Shown piece by piece: positions 9,727 through 20,304 of a stretch of DNA of 64,000 bases. The notes below the pieces were generated by a model. It was not told where the DNA came from. It did no database searches and saw nothing but the letters and a program-made list of their open reading frames with translations. The DNA is from Brevundimonas bullata. Its GTDB lineage: Bacteria > Pseudomonadota > Alphaproteobacteria > Caulobacterales > Caulobacteraceae. The translations under genes were made by a program, and so were the position numbers. The stretch spans positions 1 to 64,000 of the forward strand of contig NZ_QLLC01000001.1 of NCBI RefSeq assembly GCF_003350205.1, given 5' to 3'. The number at the start of each line of letters is the position of its first letter. Within the stretch, counting starts at the first letter, position 1.

Positions 9727-10449
9727 TCAGAGCGCGAACGTCAGCGCGCCCACCAGGCGGCCGTCGTAGTTCTCGCCCAGGGCGTGGCTGTCGGTGTCGT
9801 ACCAGCGGACATCCAGAGCCAGTTTCTCGGTCAGCTTGTGCTTCACGCCGACATTCCAGGCGGCGTATTCGGCGCCGCCGTCAGCGGTGCGGTCGGCGAT
9901 GGCGACCGAGGCCTTGGTCTTCGGTCCGACCGAAACCGTGCCCTGGAGCTCGACCCACCAGGCCTCCCTGGTCGCGGCGAAACCGTCGGGCGTATAGTTG
10001 ACGCGAAGGCGGGTGTTGACCGGGCCCAGCTTGCGCGAGGCGTCGGCCTGATATTCCCAGTAGTTGGCGTCGACACCGGCGCGGGTGCCCGGCAGGTCGC
10101 GGTTCACCACCGACAGATCGAACTTGGCGCCGGCCGCCTCGGGGCGCCAACCGATGACGCTGACGATCTCGGCGTCCGAGCCTTGCGACAACTTGGCGGT
10201 GGAGGCGAAGACGCTGGCGTAGAAGTCGCCGCTGGAGACCTCGACCGAGCCGTTGACGCTGGGGTCCCCGGCGCTCTTGCCCAGGCCTTTGCCGACATAT
10301 TCGCTGGCGACGCCCACCTGGGCGCTGAAGTCAGTGGCTGCAATGGAGTGCGCCTGTGCGGCGCCGGCGCCCAGCGCCACGGCGAGGCCGGCGATGAGCG
10401 GGACAATGGCGGCGCCGTTCTGGCGCCCTGGGCTACGCTGTTCGAGCAT
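9727..10449 (-). CDS. TorF-family putative porin / outer membrane protein
   Basis: About 240 residues from the chosen ATG (MLEQRSPGRQ). A signal peptide ends near AQA-HS at about residue 34, followed by alternating beta-strand segments typical of the small proteobacterial outer membrane family annotated TorF family putative porin. Visible marks are FSAQVGVASEYVGKGLGKS near the mature start and a C-terminal strand ending in phenylalanine-alanine-leucine. An in-frame ATG 13 codons upstream is possible, but it precedes a poorer signal peptide. It ends 34 bp before mcpA, so the chemotaxis genes could be partly read through from here. Confidence 0.75.
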   Translation of the reverse strand: MLEQRSPGRQNGAAIVPLIAGLAVALGAGAAQAHSIAATDFSAQVGVASEYVGKGLGKSAGDPSVNGSVEVSSGDFYASVFASTAKLSQGSDAEIVSVIGWRPEAAGAKFDLSVVNRDLPGTRAGVDANYWEYQADASRKLGPVNTRLRVNYTPDGFAATREAWWVELQGTVSVGPKTKASVAIADRTADGGAEYAAWNVGVKHKLTEKLALDVRWYDTDSHALGENYDGRLVGALTFAL

Positions 10450-10838
10450 TTCTACCTCAGTGACTATGAGGTCTATCTGACCGAACAAGCGTAGATTTTT
10501 GTAAATCAGAGACTACGTAGAACTCCGCACACCGTCAGTTTTGCTAGGACGCCAGTCGGCGTGGTTAAGGCTTCGTTGACGCTGAAATCCACAGAAACTT
10601 CATCGTTAACAGCCGAAAACCATCTTTACAGTAATGGCCATTTTTTTGCCTATATACAGAACCGCGATATCAATTAAGTTTTAAGCGTGACCGCAGAAGG
10701 TCATGGTTAACCCCGGATTTGCGCAATACTCGACCAGTGTATAGAAGGCGCCTCTCGGCAAGATTCTGTAGATTTCGCTTCCACAGCTTCATCGTCCGGC
10801 GACCCAGAAGCGTGAGGAGTTCTCCCATCCCATCGGCG
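10450..10838. promoter_or_regulatory. Divergent intergenic region between TorF-type gene and fixL-like gene
   Basis: About 390 bp of markedly lower GC content separating divergently transcribed genes, so it should contain both promoters. TTAAGGCTTCGTTGAC (10565-10580) differs at one base from the CtrA consensus TTAA-N7-TTAAC, which would fit cell-cycle control of the chemotaxis operon. I saw no FNR/FixK box (TTGAT-N4-ATCAA). A GAGGAG sequence at 10813-10818 lies 20 bp before the chosen fixL ATG. An arginine-rich reading from 10719 into fixL is not credible as protein. Confidence 0.4.
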
Positions 10839-12293
10839 ATGCAAAGCATCCTGTCTTTTGCGACCGCGATATCGCGCCGACGCTGGAGCGGCGTGCTGCT
10901 GGCGGTCGTCGCCGTGGGCGGGGCCATGGGTTTCAGAAGCCTGCTGGAGGGCCTGGGCCAGTTCTATTACCTGCCCTTGGTGCCTGCCGTCGTGGTCACG
11001 GCCCTGCTGGCGCGCCGCCCGGCCACGGCCCTGGCCATCGCCCTGTCCATCGCCGTCAACATGATCCTTCTGCCCCGCGAAAGCCTGGCGGACGCCCTGA
11101 CCAACGCCGCGCTGTTCGCCGGCGTCACATGGCTGATCGCCGAGATTTGCTGGGGGTTCAGGGCGCTGGACAGCCGGACCCGCGACCTGACCCGGCAGTT
11201 GGCGGCCAAGGACGCCATGCTCAACACCGCCCTGGCCTCGGTGCCGGTGGTGACGCTGGAGGCCAACGGCGACATCCGGCGCCTGAACCCCGCCGCCGCC
11301 GACCTGTTCGCCCTGACCGAGAAGGCCGCGCGCGGACGCCCCTTCATCGAGCTGGCCCCCGGCTTCGACATCAACGCCATCGTCGGCTCCGGCGCGCCCG
11401 GCGGTCCGCTGGAGGCCAAGGACGGCCACTGGACCGGCCTGCGCCCGGACGGAGCGACCTTCCCTCTCAGCATCCAGTACGGAATCGTGCCGGGATCAAC
11501 GGGCGGCGAACTGATCGCCCTGTGCCTGACCGACCTCAGCCGCTGGCACGCCGCCGACGCCCAGGCGCGCGAACTGCACGCCCAGCTGAACAAGGTCTGG
11601 CGCCTGAACTCGCTGGGCGAGATGGCCGCCACCCTGGCCCATGAACTGAACCAGCCGCTCAGCGCCGCCGCCACCTATCTGCACGCCAGCCAGATGGACA
11701 TGGAACGGGCCGGCCCCCTGGGCGACAGCGCCCTGCGCACCACGGCCCTGGCCAAGGGCCAGTTGCTGCGGGCCGGCCAGATCATCCGGCGGATGCGCGA
11801 GCTCCTGTCGCCTGAGGCCCGTCGCCTGAACAGCGAGCGCGCATCCTCCATGGTCGAGGATCTGGGCCCCATCCTGACGATGATCGGGTCCAGCAAGGGC
11901 GTGACCATCCGCCTGGACATGGAAGCCGGTGACGACCGGGTTCAAGCGGAACGCATCCAGTTCCAGCAGGCCATGGTCAACCTGACCCGCAATGCGGTCG
12001 AGGCCGTCGGCGACCATACGGCGCCCGAGGTCGTCATCATCGGCCGCGTCCTGTCGGACACCCATTACAGCATCAGCGTCGAAGACAATGGACCCGGCAT
12101 CGCCGAGGATCAGATCGACCGCATCTTCCAGCCCATGACCACCACCAAGTCCGGCGGCATGGGCCTGGGCCTGTCCGTCACCCGCACCATCGTCGAAAGT
12201 CACGGCGGTCGGCTGCAAGTCTCGAGAAGCGCGCTGGGGGGCGCGGCCTTCTCGTTCACCCTGAACCGAGAACCGAGCGTCGAGAACGCATGA
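10839..12293 (+). CDS. FixL-like membrane sensor histidine kinase
   Basis: About 484 residues. The N-terminal region (about 15-110) has four hydrophobic segments. A PAS-like domain (about 130-230) follows, then HisKA with H268 in LAHELNQPLSA, and HATPase with N box (NLTRNAVEAV), G1 (DNGPGI) and G2 (GGMGLGLSV). The kinase core is of the FixL/DctB class. The PAS region lacks a recognisable heme-pocket histidine segment, so oxygen sensing is unproven and the signal is unknown. The stop overlaps the fixJ-type ATG (ATGA), so the two form a two-component pair. Confidence 0.85.
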   Translation: MQSILSFATAISRRRWSGVLLAVVAVGGAMGFRSLLEGLGQFYYLPLVPAVVVTALLARRPATALAIALSIAVNMILLPRESLADALTNAALFAGVTWLIAEICWGFRALDSRTRDLTRQLAAKDAMLNTALASVPVVTLEANGDIRRLNPAAADLFALTEKAARGRPFIELAPGFDINAIVGSGAPGGPLEAKDGHWTGLRPDGATFPLSIQYGIVPGSTGGELIALCLTDLSRWHAADAQARELHAQLNKVWRLNSLGEMAATLAHELNQPLSAAATYLHASQMDMERAGPLGDSALRTTALAKGQLLRAGQIIRRMRELLSPEARRLNSERASSMVEDLGPILTMIGSSKGVTIRLDMEAGDDRVQAERIQFQQAMVNLTRNAVEAVGDHTAPEVVIIGRVLSDTHYSISVEDNGPGIAEDQIDRIFQPMTTTKSGGMGLGLSVTRTIVESHGGRLQVSRSALGGAAFSFTLNREPSVENA

Positions 12294-12895
12294 GCCTCCA
12301 TTCCGTATTCATCATCGACGACGACCCCGGCGTCCGCGATTCCCTTCTGGTCCTGTTGCGCAGCGAGGGCATCCGCGCCCGCGGTTTCGCCAGCGGGGTC
12401 GACTTCTTCAAGAACCTGCCCGAGGACGCCACCGCCTGCGTCATCACCGACGTGCGGATGCCCGACATGGAGGGCGGAGAGGTGGTCCGCCGCCTGGCCC
12501 AGATGCGCGGTCATGCCTGGCCTGTCATCGTCATCACCGGCCATGCCGACGTGCCGATGGCCGTGCAGATGATGAAGGCCGGCGTCATCGACTTCATCGA
12601 AAAGCCGTTCGAGCCGGGTCGTCTGATCGAGACCGTGCGCGGCTGTCTGAGCCAGCTGAACGACGTCGACCATGAGCAGGCGACCCGCGCCGCCGCCGAA
12701 CTGAGGCTGACCCGGTTGACCCCGCGCGAGCGTCAGGTCTTCGACGCCCTGATCCACGGCCATTCCAACAAGGCCATCGCGCTGGAGCTGGACATCAGCC
12801 CGCGCACCGTCGAGGTCTTCCGCGCCAAGGTCATGACCAAGATGGAGGCCGACAGCCTGTCGGCCCTGGTCCGCATGGGGCTGATCCTCGGCTGA
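12290..12895 (+). CDS. fixJ: FixJ-family response regulator
   Basis: A 201-residue regulator. The receiver has D10-D12, phospho-acceptor D54 (ITDVRMPDM) and K105 (EKPF). A LuxR-type helix-turn-helix (about 140-200) contains LTPRERQVFDALIHGHSNKAIA. Layout and length are those of FixJ/TodR regulators. It is coupled to the upstream kinase by a 4-bp overlap. The next gene, a succinate-semialdehyde dehydrogenase, starts 66 bp downstream and may be cotranscribed or a target. No fixK is in the window. Confidence 0.9.
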   Translation: MSLHSVFIIDDDPGVRDSLLVLLRSEGIRARGFASGVDFFKNLPEDATACVITDVRMPDMEGGEVVRRLAQMRGHAWPVIVITGHADVPMAVQMMKAGVIDFIEKPFEPGRLIETVRGCLSQLNDVDHEQATRAAAELRLTRLTPRERQVFDALIHGHSNKAIALELDISPRTVEVFRAKVMTKMEADSLSALVRMGLILG

Positions 12896-12961
12896 TCCCA
12901 TAAGGCTTGCAGCCAGACGCGCTTCGGAGCGTTATCGCCGCGACCTGAACGGAGCCTGCCC

Positions 12962-14413
12962 ATGCCCTCTCCCGCTGACGACCGCCTGATCCGCAACCTC
13001 GCCTTCATCGACGGGGCCTGGGTAGGGGCCGACGACGGCGCGACCTTCGAGGTGACGGACCCGGCGACGGGCGAGGTTCTGGCCGTCGCGCCGGACATGG
13101 GCGCCGCCGAGACCCGCCGCGCCGTCGCCGCCGCCGAGGCCGCGATGAAGCCCTGGGCGACGAAGACGGCGGGCGAACGGGCGCGCGTCCTTCGCCGCTG
13201 GTTCGATCTGATGATGTCGGAACAGGAGGCCCTGGGCCGCCTGATGACCCGCGAGCAGGGCAAGAGCCTGACCGAGGCCAGGGGCGAGATCGCCTACGCC
13301 GCCAGCTTCATCGAATGGTTCGCCGAGGAGGGCAAGCGCACCTATGGCGACGTCATCCCCAGCCACGATGCGGGCAAGCGGCTGATGACCCTGCGCCAGC
13401 CGGTCGGGGTGGTGGGGGCGATCACGCCGTGGAACTTCCCCGCCGCCATGATTACCCGCAAGGTCGGCCCGGCCCTGGCCGCCGGCTGCGCCGTGGTGCT
13501 GAAGCCGGCCAGCCAGACCCCGCTGTCGGCCCTGGCCCTGGCGGTTCTGGCGGAGGAAGCGGGTCTGCCGCCCGGCCTGTTCAACGTCGTCACCGGCTCG
13601 GCCTCGGCCATTGGCGGCGAGCTGACGTCCAACCCGACGGTGCGCAAGATCAGCTTCACCGGCTCGACCGAGATCGGCCGCCTGCTGATGAAGCAGTCGT
13701 CCGAAACCATCAAGAAGATGAGCCTGGAGCTGGGCGGCAACGCCCCCTTCCTGGTCTTCGACGACGCCGACGTGGACGCCGCCGTGGCGGGGGCCGTGGC
13801 CTCGAAATACCGCAACGCGGGCCAGACCTGCGTCTGCACCAACCGCTTCTACGTCCAGGCCGCCGTCCACGACGAATTCGTCGCCAAGCTGACCCAGGCC
13901 ACCCAGGCTCTGAAGGTCGGAAACGGCCTGGACGAGGGCGTGCAGATCGGTCCCCTGATCGACGAGAAGGCCGTGAAGAAGGTCGAGGACCACGTCGCCG
14001 ACGCCCTGGCCAAGGGGGCGACCCTGCTGACCGGCGGGGCGCGTCACGCCCAGGGCATGACCTTCTTCCAGCCGACGGTTCTGTCCGGCGTGACCCAGGA
14101 CATGAAGATGTGCCGCGAGGAGACCTTCGGTCCCGTCTCGGGCGTCGTCCGTTTCGAGACGGAAGAAGAAGGGATCGCCCTGGCCAACGACACCGACTTC
14201 GGTCTGGCCGGATACTTCTACGCGCGCGACATGGGCCGCATCTGGCGCGTGGCCGAGGCGATGGAGACCGGCATGATCGGCGTGAACACCGGCCTGATCT
14301 CCACCGAGGTCGCGCCCTTTGGCGGGATCAAGCAATCCGGCCTGGGTCGCGAAGGCTCGCGCCACGGCATCGAGGACTACCTCGAGCTGAAATACGTCTG
14401 CATGGGCCTGTAA
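12962..14413 (+). CDS. gabD: NAD(P)-dependent succinate-semialdehyde dehydrogenase
   Basis: A 483-residue aldehyde dehydrogenase of the GabD subfamily, converting succinate semialdehyde to succinate in the 4-aminobutyrate pathway. Visible motifs are the NAD-binding TPWNFPAAMITRK, FTGSTEIGR, the catalytic glutamate in LELGGNAPFLVF and the catalytic cysteine in NAGQTCVCTNRFYV. Length is normal for GabD. The ATG follows a GGAG sequence. No gabT transaminase is nearby, so it may serve general semialdehyde oxidation. Confidence 0.92.
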   Translation: MPSPADDRLIRNLAFIDGAWVGADDGATFEVTDPATGEVLAVAPDMGAAETRRAVAAAEAAMKPWATKTAGERARVLRRWFDLMMSEQEALGRLMTREQGKSLTEARGEIAYAASFIEWFAEEGKRTYGDVIPSHDAGKRLMTLRQPVGVVGAITPWNFPAAMITRKVGPALAAGCAVVLKPASQTPLSALALAVLAEEAGLPPGLFNVVTGSASAIGGELTSNPTVRKISFTGSTEIGRLLMKQSSETIKKMSLELGGNAPFLVFDDADVDAAVAGAVASKYRNAGQTCVCTNRFYVQAAVHDEFVAKLTQATQALKVGNGLDEGVQIGPLIDEKAVKKVEDHVADALAKGATLLTGGARHAQGMTFFQPTVLSGVTQDMKMCREETFGPVSGVVRFETEEEGIALANDTDFGLAGYFYARDMGRIWRVAEAMETGMIGVNTGLISTEVAPFGGIKQSGLGREGSRHGIEDYLELKYVCMGL

Positions 14414-14434
14414 GGCCCGCCGCACCGCCGGACG

Positions 14435-14587
14435 TCAGTCCTCGGACGGTTCCGTGTCGTCTTCGGCTTCGCCGCCGGCCTTGGCGGCCTTCTTGGCGGC
14501 TTTCGCAGCAGCCTTGGCTTCCGCCTTCTTGGCGTCGGCGCGCTCGCGCTCTTGCCGTTCGAAACTATAGTTGGGCTTACGGGCCAT
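14435..14587 (-). CDS. Conserved very small lysine/alanine-rich protein
   Basis: A 50-residue ORF on the strand opposite gabD: MARKPNYSFERQERERADAK, then alternating Ala/Lys and an acidic end (EDDTEPSED). I recognise the MARKPNYSFER start as recurrent in short hypothetical proteins of alphaproteobacteria; no function is known to me. The composition is a basic amphipathic helix plus an acidic tail. It converges on gabD and is divergent from the MHS transporter gene. Confidence 0.7.
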   Translation of the reverse strand: MARKPNYSFERQERERADAKKAEAKAAAKAAKKAAKAGGEAEDDTEPSED

Positions 14588-14838
14588 TGATGTCCTCTCG
14601 CGCCGGGCCGCCAAACGGCGACGTCAAACCTTCATTTGGTCCCAGTCGCCCGCTGCGACAACCGTGAAACGGCGCCCGAGGCGATATTTGCGCCTCGCCC
14701 GCGCGACAGGCGCCGCCGTTCGACCAAAGTCGCTCTCTGCAAATCCGTCGCCCTGCTGTCAGTCTCACCCTCGACGATCCGGCAACAGGATCGCGAGGAA
14801 ACGGTCGCGAAACGCGACCCTACAGGAAGGGACTGCCC
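14588..14838. promoter_or_regulatory. Upstream region of the MHS transporter with TTGGTC/GACCAA half sites
   Basis: A 251-bp divergent intergenic region. TTGGTC lies at 14636-14641 and GACCAA at 14722-14727. The 11-mer CGACCAAAGTC (14721-14731) is the exact reverse complement of GACTTTGGTCG found before the porin-acs genes at 20989-20999. This suggests a common regulator, most simply the LuxR-type protein at 20305-20919. GGAAGGG just before the ATG at 14839 is the likely ribosome binding site. Confidence 0.5.
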
Positions 14839-16512
<1,674 letters not shown>

Positions 16513-16534
16513 TCCATAAGGTTCGCCAACCTGC

Positions 16535-16570
16535 GGGCGGTTCGGCTTCGGTCGAGCCGCCCTTTTTTTA
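16535..16570 (+). terminator. Rho-independent terminator after the MHS transporter
   Basis: GGGCGG...CCGCCC stem with a TTCG-containing loop, immediately followed by seven T residues (ccttttttta). It begins 22 bp after the transporter stop and should separate it from the downstream hybrid kinase. Confidence 0.8.
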
Positions 16571-16576
16571 TCGGCC

Positions 16577-16693
16577 CGTCATCCCGGCCGCAGCCTTCGC
16601 GAAGGCGAGGGCGGAGAGCCGGGACCGCCCAGAACACCACGGGCAGGGCTTCTTGCGGTCCCGGATAGCGGCTGCGCCGCTTCCGGGATGACG
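16577..16693. repeat. Intergenic palindromic repeat, GTCATCCCGG family (copy 1)
   Basis: A 117-bp element beginning CGTCATCCCGG and ending CCGGGATGACGG, so its termini are inverted repeats. An internal GCCGGGACCGC / GCGGTCCCGG pair gives a second hairpin. Related elements with the same CGTCAT(T/C)CC...GG(A/G)ATGACG termini occur at 28444-28560, 44609-44736 and 45062-45190. Confidence 0.75.
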
Positions 16694-16749
16694 GAAGAGG
16701 GTGCTGTGATCCCTTTTCTCCCTTGTCCTGAAGCCCCGCTGCGTCCCAC

Positions 16750-19700
16750 ATGCCGGTCATGTTCAGCCTCGCGACCCTGGCCCTGGTGGCCGCCTATATG
16801 GCGACCCTGTTCGCGGTCGCCTGGTGGTACGAACGCCCGTCGATCAAGACGCGCGGCGGAGCCTTGGGGCCGTCGCTCTATGCCCTGTCGCTGGCCATCT
16901 ATTGCACCTCCTGGACCTATTACGGGGCGGTGGGGACGGCGGCCCGGTCGGCGTGGGAATACCTGCCCATCTATATCGGCCCGGCCCTGGGGGTGACGGT
17001 GCTGTTCCCGCTGTGGAAGCGGATCGCGGCGGCGGCCCGGCGCGAGAACGTCGGCTCGATGGCCGACTTTATCTCCTCGCGCTACGGCAAGAGCCCGGCG
17101 CTCGGGGCCGCAGTGGCTGTCGTCGCCATCCTGGGGTCCCTGCCCTACATCGCCCTGCAGCTGAAATCCCTGTCGATGGCGGGCGAGATGATCACCGCCG
17201 GGACGCCGGTGGCGGGCTCCGAGAGCCTGACGGTTCTGGTCATGGCCGGGGTGCTGGCCGGGTTCGCCATCCTGTTCGGCGCCCGTCGTCCCGACCTGAC
17301 CGAGCACAATCGCGGCCTGATCCAGGCCATCGGCATCGAGTCCATCGTCAAGCTGGCCGCCCTGCTGGCCGTGGCGATCTTCGCCCTGGTGCTGCTGCGC
17401 CACGCCCCGGCCTCAGCGGATGTCACCGCCAGCCTGGGCGATCTGGCGCGCTGGCCCGATCTGGACGGGCGCTTCTGGGCCATCGTCCTGGTGGCGACCC
17501 TGGCCATCTTCTGCCTGCCGCGCCAGTTTCACGTCGCCTTTGTCGAGGGCGGCGACCCGGCCCAGGTCAAGCGCGCGCGCTGGATCTTTCCCCTCTATCT
17601 GCTGCTGACCAGTCTGGCGGTCCTGCCCCTGGTGGCGGCGGGCGGCCTGTTCGCGCCCCACGTCAATCCCGACCTGCTGGTCCTGGCCCTGCCGCTGAAC
17701 AGCGGCCAGCCGGCCCTGACGGCCATCGTCTTCGTCGGCGGCTTCTCGGCGGCGACGGCCATGGTCATCGTCGAGGCCGTGGCCCTGTCGGCCATGGTGT
17801 CCAACAATCTGGTCTTGCCGTTATTGGCCGCCGAACGGCGCCGACGCGGCGAGCGCGCGGGCGACATGGCCCGCGCCATCCTGAACATCCGCCGCGTGGC
17901 CATCGTGGCCCTGCTGCTGATGGCCTGGGTCTATTATCAGGCCATGGACCGATCCAGCGGGCTGGCGGCCATGGGGCTGGTGTCGTTTGCGGCCCTGGCC
18001 CAGCTGGCCCCGGCCCTGTTCGGCGCGGTGCTGTGGCGCGGCGGGCGCTCGCGCGGGGCGCTGGCGGGGCTGGCGGTCGGGATGACGGTCTGGCTGGTCA
18101 TGCTGGCGGCGCCGCAGCTGGCGCCCGGTTTCGGCCTGAACGTGCCGGCCATGATCGGGCTGGAAGACCCGTTTGCGGCGGGGGTCTTCCTCAGCCTGGC
18201 GCTCAACCTCGGGGTCTTCATCGCCGTGTCCAAGCTGGGCGCGCCGCGCCTGATCGACCGGGTCCAGGCCCGCGCCTTTGTCGACCGGCTGGGGCCGGAC
18301 TGGATGGAGGGGCGCGGCGGCCTGGCCGGGGCCTCGGTCGGCGATCTGAAGGCCTTGGCGGCCCGCTTCATCGGCGACGAGCGGGCCGAGCGCGCCTTCG
18401 CCGCCTGGGCGCGCGAGACCGAGATACGCCTACGCGACGCCGACCCCGCCGACGCCGGCCTGGCCCGCGCCGCCGAACGGATGCTGGCGGGCGCCATCGG
18501 GGCCGCCTCGGCCCGCCGCGTCATCGCCGCCGCCCTGGCCGCCGGGGGCCGCGCGCCCGAGGACGTGGTGCGGATGCTGGACGAGGCCTCGCAGGCGGTC
18601 CAGTTCAACCGCGACCTGCTGCAGACCACCCTGGACAACATCGACCAGGGCGTCAGCGTGGTGGACGAGGACCTGCGCCTGACCGCCTGGAACCGGCGCT
18701 ATGTCGAGATGTTCGGCCTGCCCGCCGGCTTCGTCCACATCGGCCTGCCCATCGCCGCCGTCTATCGTCTGAACGCCGAGCGCGGGGAGACCGACCCTGG
18801 CGACATCGAGGCCTGGATCGAGCGGCGGCTGGAGGCCCTGTCGCGCCGCATCCCGCACGACCATGAGCGCGAGCAGCCGGACGGGCGCATCCTGCGCTCC
18901 TCGGGCGCCCCCATCCCCGGCGGGGGCTACGCCACCAGCTATACCGACATCACCGCCCTGCGCCGCGCCGCCCGCGAGCTGGAGGAGGCCAATGAACGGC
19001 TGGAGGCCCGCGTCGCCGACCGCACCGAACGGCTCGAAGAAGCCCGGCGTCTGGCCGAGGACGCCACCGCCTCCAAGACCCGCTTCCTCGCCGCCGCCAG
19101 CCACGACCTGTTGCAGCCCCTGCACGCCGCGCGCCTGTTCATCGCCGCGCTGAAAGAGGAGCCGTCGCTGGCGCCGGGGTCGCCGGGGCGCGGACTGGCG
19201 ACCAACGCCGACCGCTCGATCGACAGCGCCCACCGCCTGCTGACGGCCCTGCAGAACCTGTCCAAGCTGGAGGCGGGCGGGGTCCAGCCCGCGGTCGCTC
19301 CCTTGTCGCTGGACGCCCTGTTCGCCGAACTGCGCCGCGAGTTCGCCCCCATGGCCCGCGCCAAGGGCCTGCGCTTGACGGTGGTGCCGTCGGGCCTGTG
19401 GGTCGCCTCCGACCACGACCTGCTGCGCTCCATGCTTCAGAACCTGGTCGGCAACGCCATCCGCTACACCGACCGGGGCCGGGTTCTGGTCGGGGCGCGG
19501 CGCGACGGCGAGACGGTGCAGATGCTGGTGTGCGACACCGGGCGCGGCATCCCGGACGCCGACCGCGAAAGCGTCTTCGGCGAGTTCGTGCGCCTGCCCG
19601 GCGCCCCCGTCGATGATCCGGGAGCCGGACTCGGCCTGGCCATTGTGCAGAAGCTGTCGGACCTGCTGCGCCACCCGCTGTCGATGGCGTCCCGCGTCGG

Positions 19701-20133
19701 ACGCGGCACGACCTTCCGCGTCAGCGCGCCGCGCGCCGCCGCCCAGGTCGTGATCGCCCCCCTCGCCGAGAGCGACGCCCGCCTGCCGCTGGCGGGGTTG
19801 CGGGTGCTGTGCGTGGACAATGAACCGGCCATCCTCGACGCCCTGACCGCCCTGCTGAGCCGCTGGGGGGCGCAGACGACCACGGCGCGGTCGGTGGCCG
19901 AAGGGATCGCGGCCAAGGGGCCGTTCGACGCGGCCCTGGTCGACCTGCACCTGGGCGACGGGGCGGACGGGCTGACGGTGGTGGACGCCCTGAGGGCGCG
20001 CGGCCTGCGCCGCATAGGCCTCGTCACCGCCGACACACGCGAGGGACTGAAGGAAACGGCCACGGCGGCGGGCGCGACCCTGCTGCCCAAGCCGGTCAAG
20101 CCGGCGGCGCTGAAGGCGTTTCTGTCGCGTTGA
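16750..20133 (+). CDS. crbS: CrbS-type sodium/solute-symporter-fused hybrid histidine kinase
   Basis: A 1127-residue hybrid. The first ~500 residues are an SLC5/SSS-type membrane domain with about 13 hydrophobic segments. A PAS domain (about 617-730, TLDNIDQGVSVVDEDLRL) and a coiled coil (735-770) follow, then HisKA with H785 in AASHDLLQPLHAARLF, HATPase (NLVGNAIRYT, DTGRGIPD, GAGLGLAI), and a C-terminal receiver with D1065 in ALVDLHLGDG. This is the layout of CrbS/MxtR, which with CrbR controls acetyl-CoA synthetase. Nearby CrbR-like and acs genes support the call. A second ATG three codons on is also possible. Confidence 0.85.
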   Translation: MPVMFSLATLALVAAYMATLFAVAWWYERPSIKTRGGALGPSLYALSLAIYCTSWTYYGAVGTAARSAWEYLPIYIGPALGVTVLFPLWKRIAAAARRENVGSMADFISSRYGKSPALGAAVAVVAILGSLPYIALQLKSLSMAGEMITAGTPVAGSESLTVLVMAGVLAGFAILFGARRPDLTEHNRGLIQAIGIESIVKLAALLAVAIFALVLLRHAPASADVTASLGDLARWPDLDGRFWAIVLVATLAIFCLPRQFHVAFVEGGDPAQVKRARWIFPLYLLLTSLAVLPLVAAGGLFAPHVNPDLLVLALPLNSGQPALTAIVFVGGFSAATAMVIVEAVALSAMVSNNLVLPLLAAERRRRGERAGDMARAILNIRRVAIVALLLMAWVYYQAMDRSSGLAAMGLVSFAALAQLAPALFGAVLWRGGRSRGALAGLAVGMTVWLVMLAAPQLAPGFGLNVPAMIGLEDPFAAGVFLSLALNLGVFIAVSKLGAPRLIDRVQARAFVDRLGPDWMEGRGGLAGASVGDLKALAARFIGDERAERAFAAWARETEIRLRDADPADAGLARAAERMLAGAIGAASARRVIAAALAAGGRAPEDVVRMLDEASQAVQFNRDLLQTTLDNIDQGVSVVDEDLRLTAWNRRYVEMFGLPAGFVHIGLPIAAVYRLNAERGETDPGDIEAWIERRLEALSRRIPHDHEREQPDGRILRSSGAPIPGGGYATSYTDITALRRAARELEEANERLEARVADRTERLEEARRLAEDATASKTRFLAAASHDLLQPLHAARLFIAALKEEPSLAPGSPGRGLATNADRSIDSAHRLLTALQNLSKLEAGGVQPAVAPLSLDALFAELRREFAPMARAKGLRLTVVPSGLWVASDHDLLRSMLQNLVGNAIRYTDRGRVLVGARRDGETVQMLVCDTGRGIPDADRESVFGEFVRLPGAPVDDPGAGLGLAIVQKLSDLLRHPLSMASRVGRGTTFRVSAPRAAAQVVIAPLAESDARLPLAGLRVLCVDNEPAILDALTALLSRWGAQTTTARSVAEGIAAKGPFDAALVDLHLGDGADGLTVVDALRARGLRRIGLVTADTREGLKETATAAGATLLPKPVKPAALKAFLSR

Positions 20134-20134
20134 T

Positions 20135-20295
20135 TTTTCCTCCCTGTCGCGCAGCGATGGGGAGGTGGATCGGACGCGCAGCGGACGAGACGGAGGGGGC
20201 GGCGGTGCCCTGTCCGGTCAGGAGCCAGAACAGCTGACGTCGCGTCGCCCCCTCCACCACTACGTGGTCCCCCTCCCCATGAAATGGGGAGGAAA
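20135..20295. repeat. Intergenic TTTCCTCCCC palindromic repeat (family A, copy 1)
   Basis: A 161-bp element with outer inverted repeats (TTTCCTCCC ... GGGGAGGAAA). Terminal hairpins CCTCCC..GGGGAGG and CCTCCCCATGAAATGGGGAGG enclose inner arms GGAGGGGGCG / CGCCCCCTCC. It fills the space between the convergent crbS-like and crbR-like genes and may act as a two-way terminator. Other copies: 29150-29304, 32133-32271 (inverted) and 48086-48247. Confidence 0.85.
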
Positions 20296-20304
20296 GAGGC
20301 GGCG

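Noticed and set aside
10719-10838. Earlier start for the FixL-like kinase
   Set aside because: The added 40 residues are arginine-rich with no similarity and lie in an AT-rich promoter region.
10450-10838. FNR/FixK box near the FixLJ-like genes
   Set aside because: No TTGAT-N4-ATCAA or close variant was found in the gap; ATATCAATTAAG is too poor a match.
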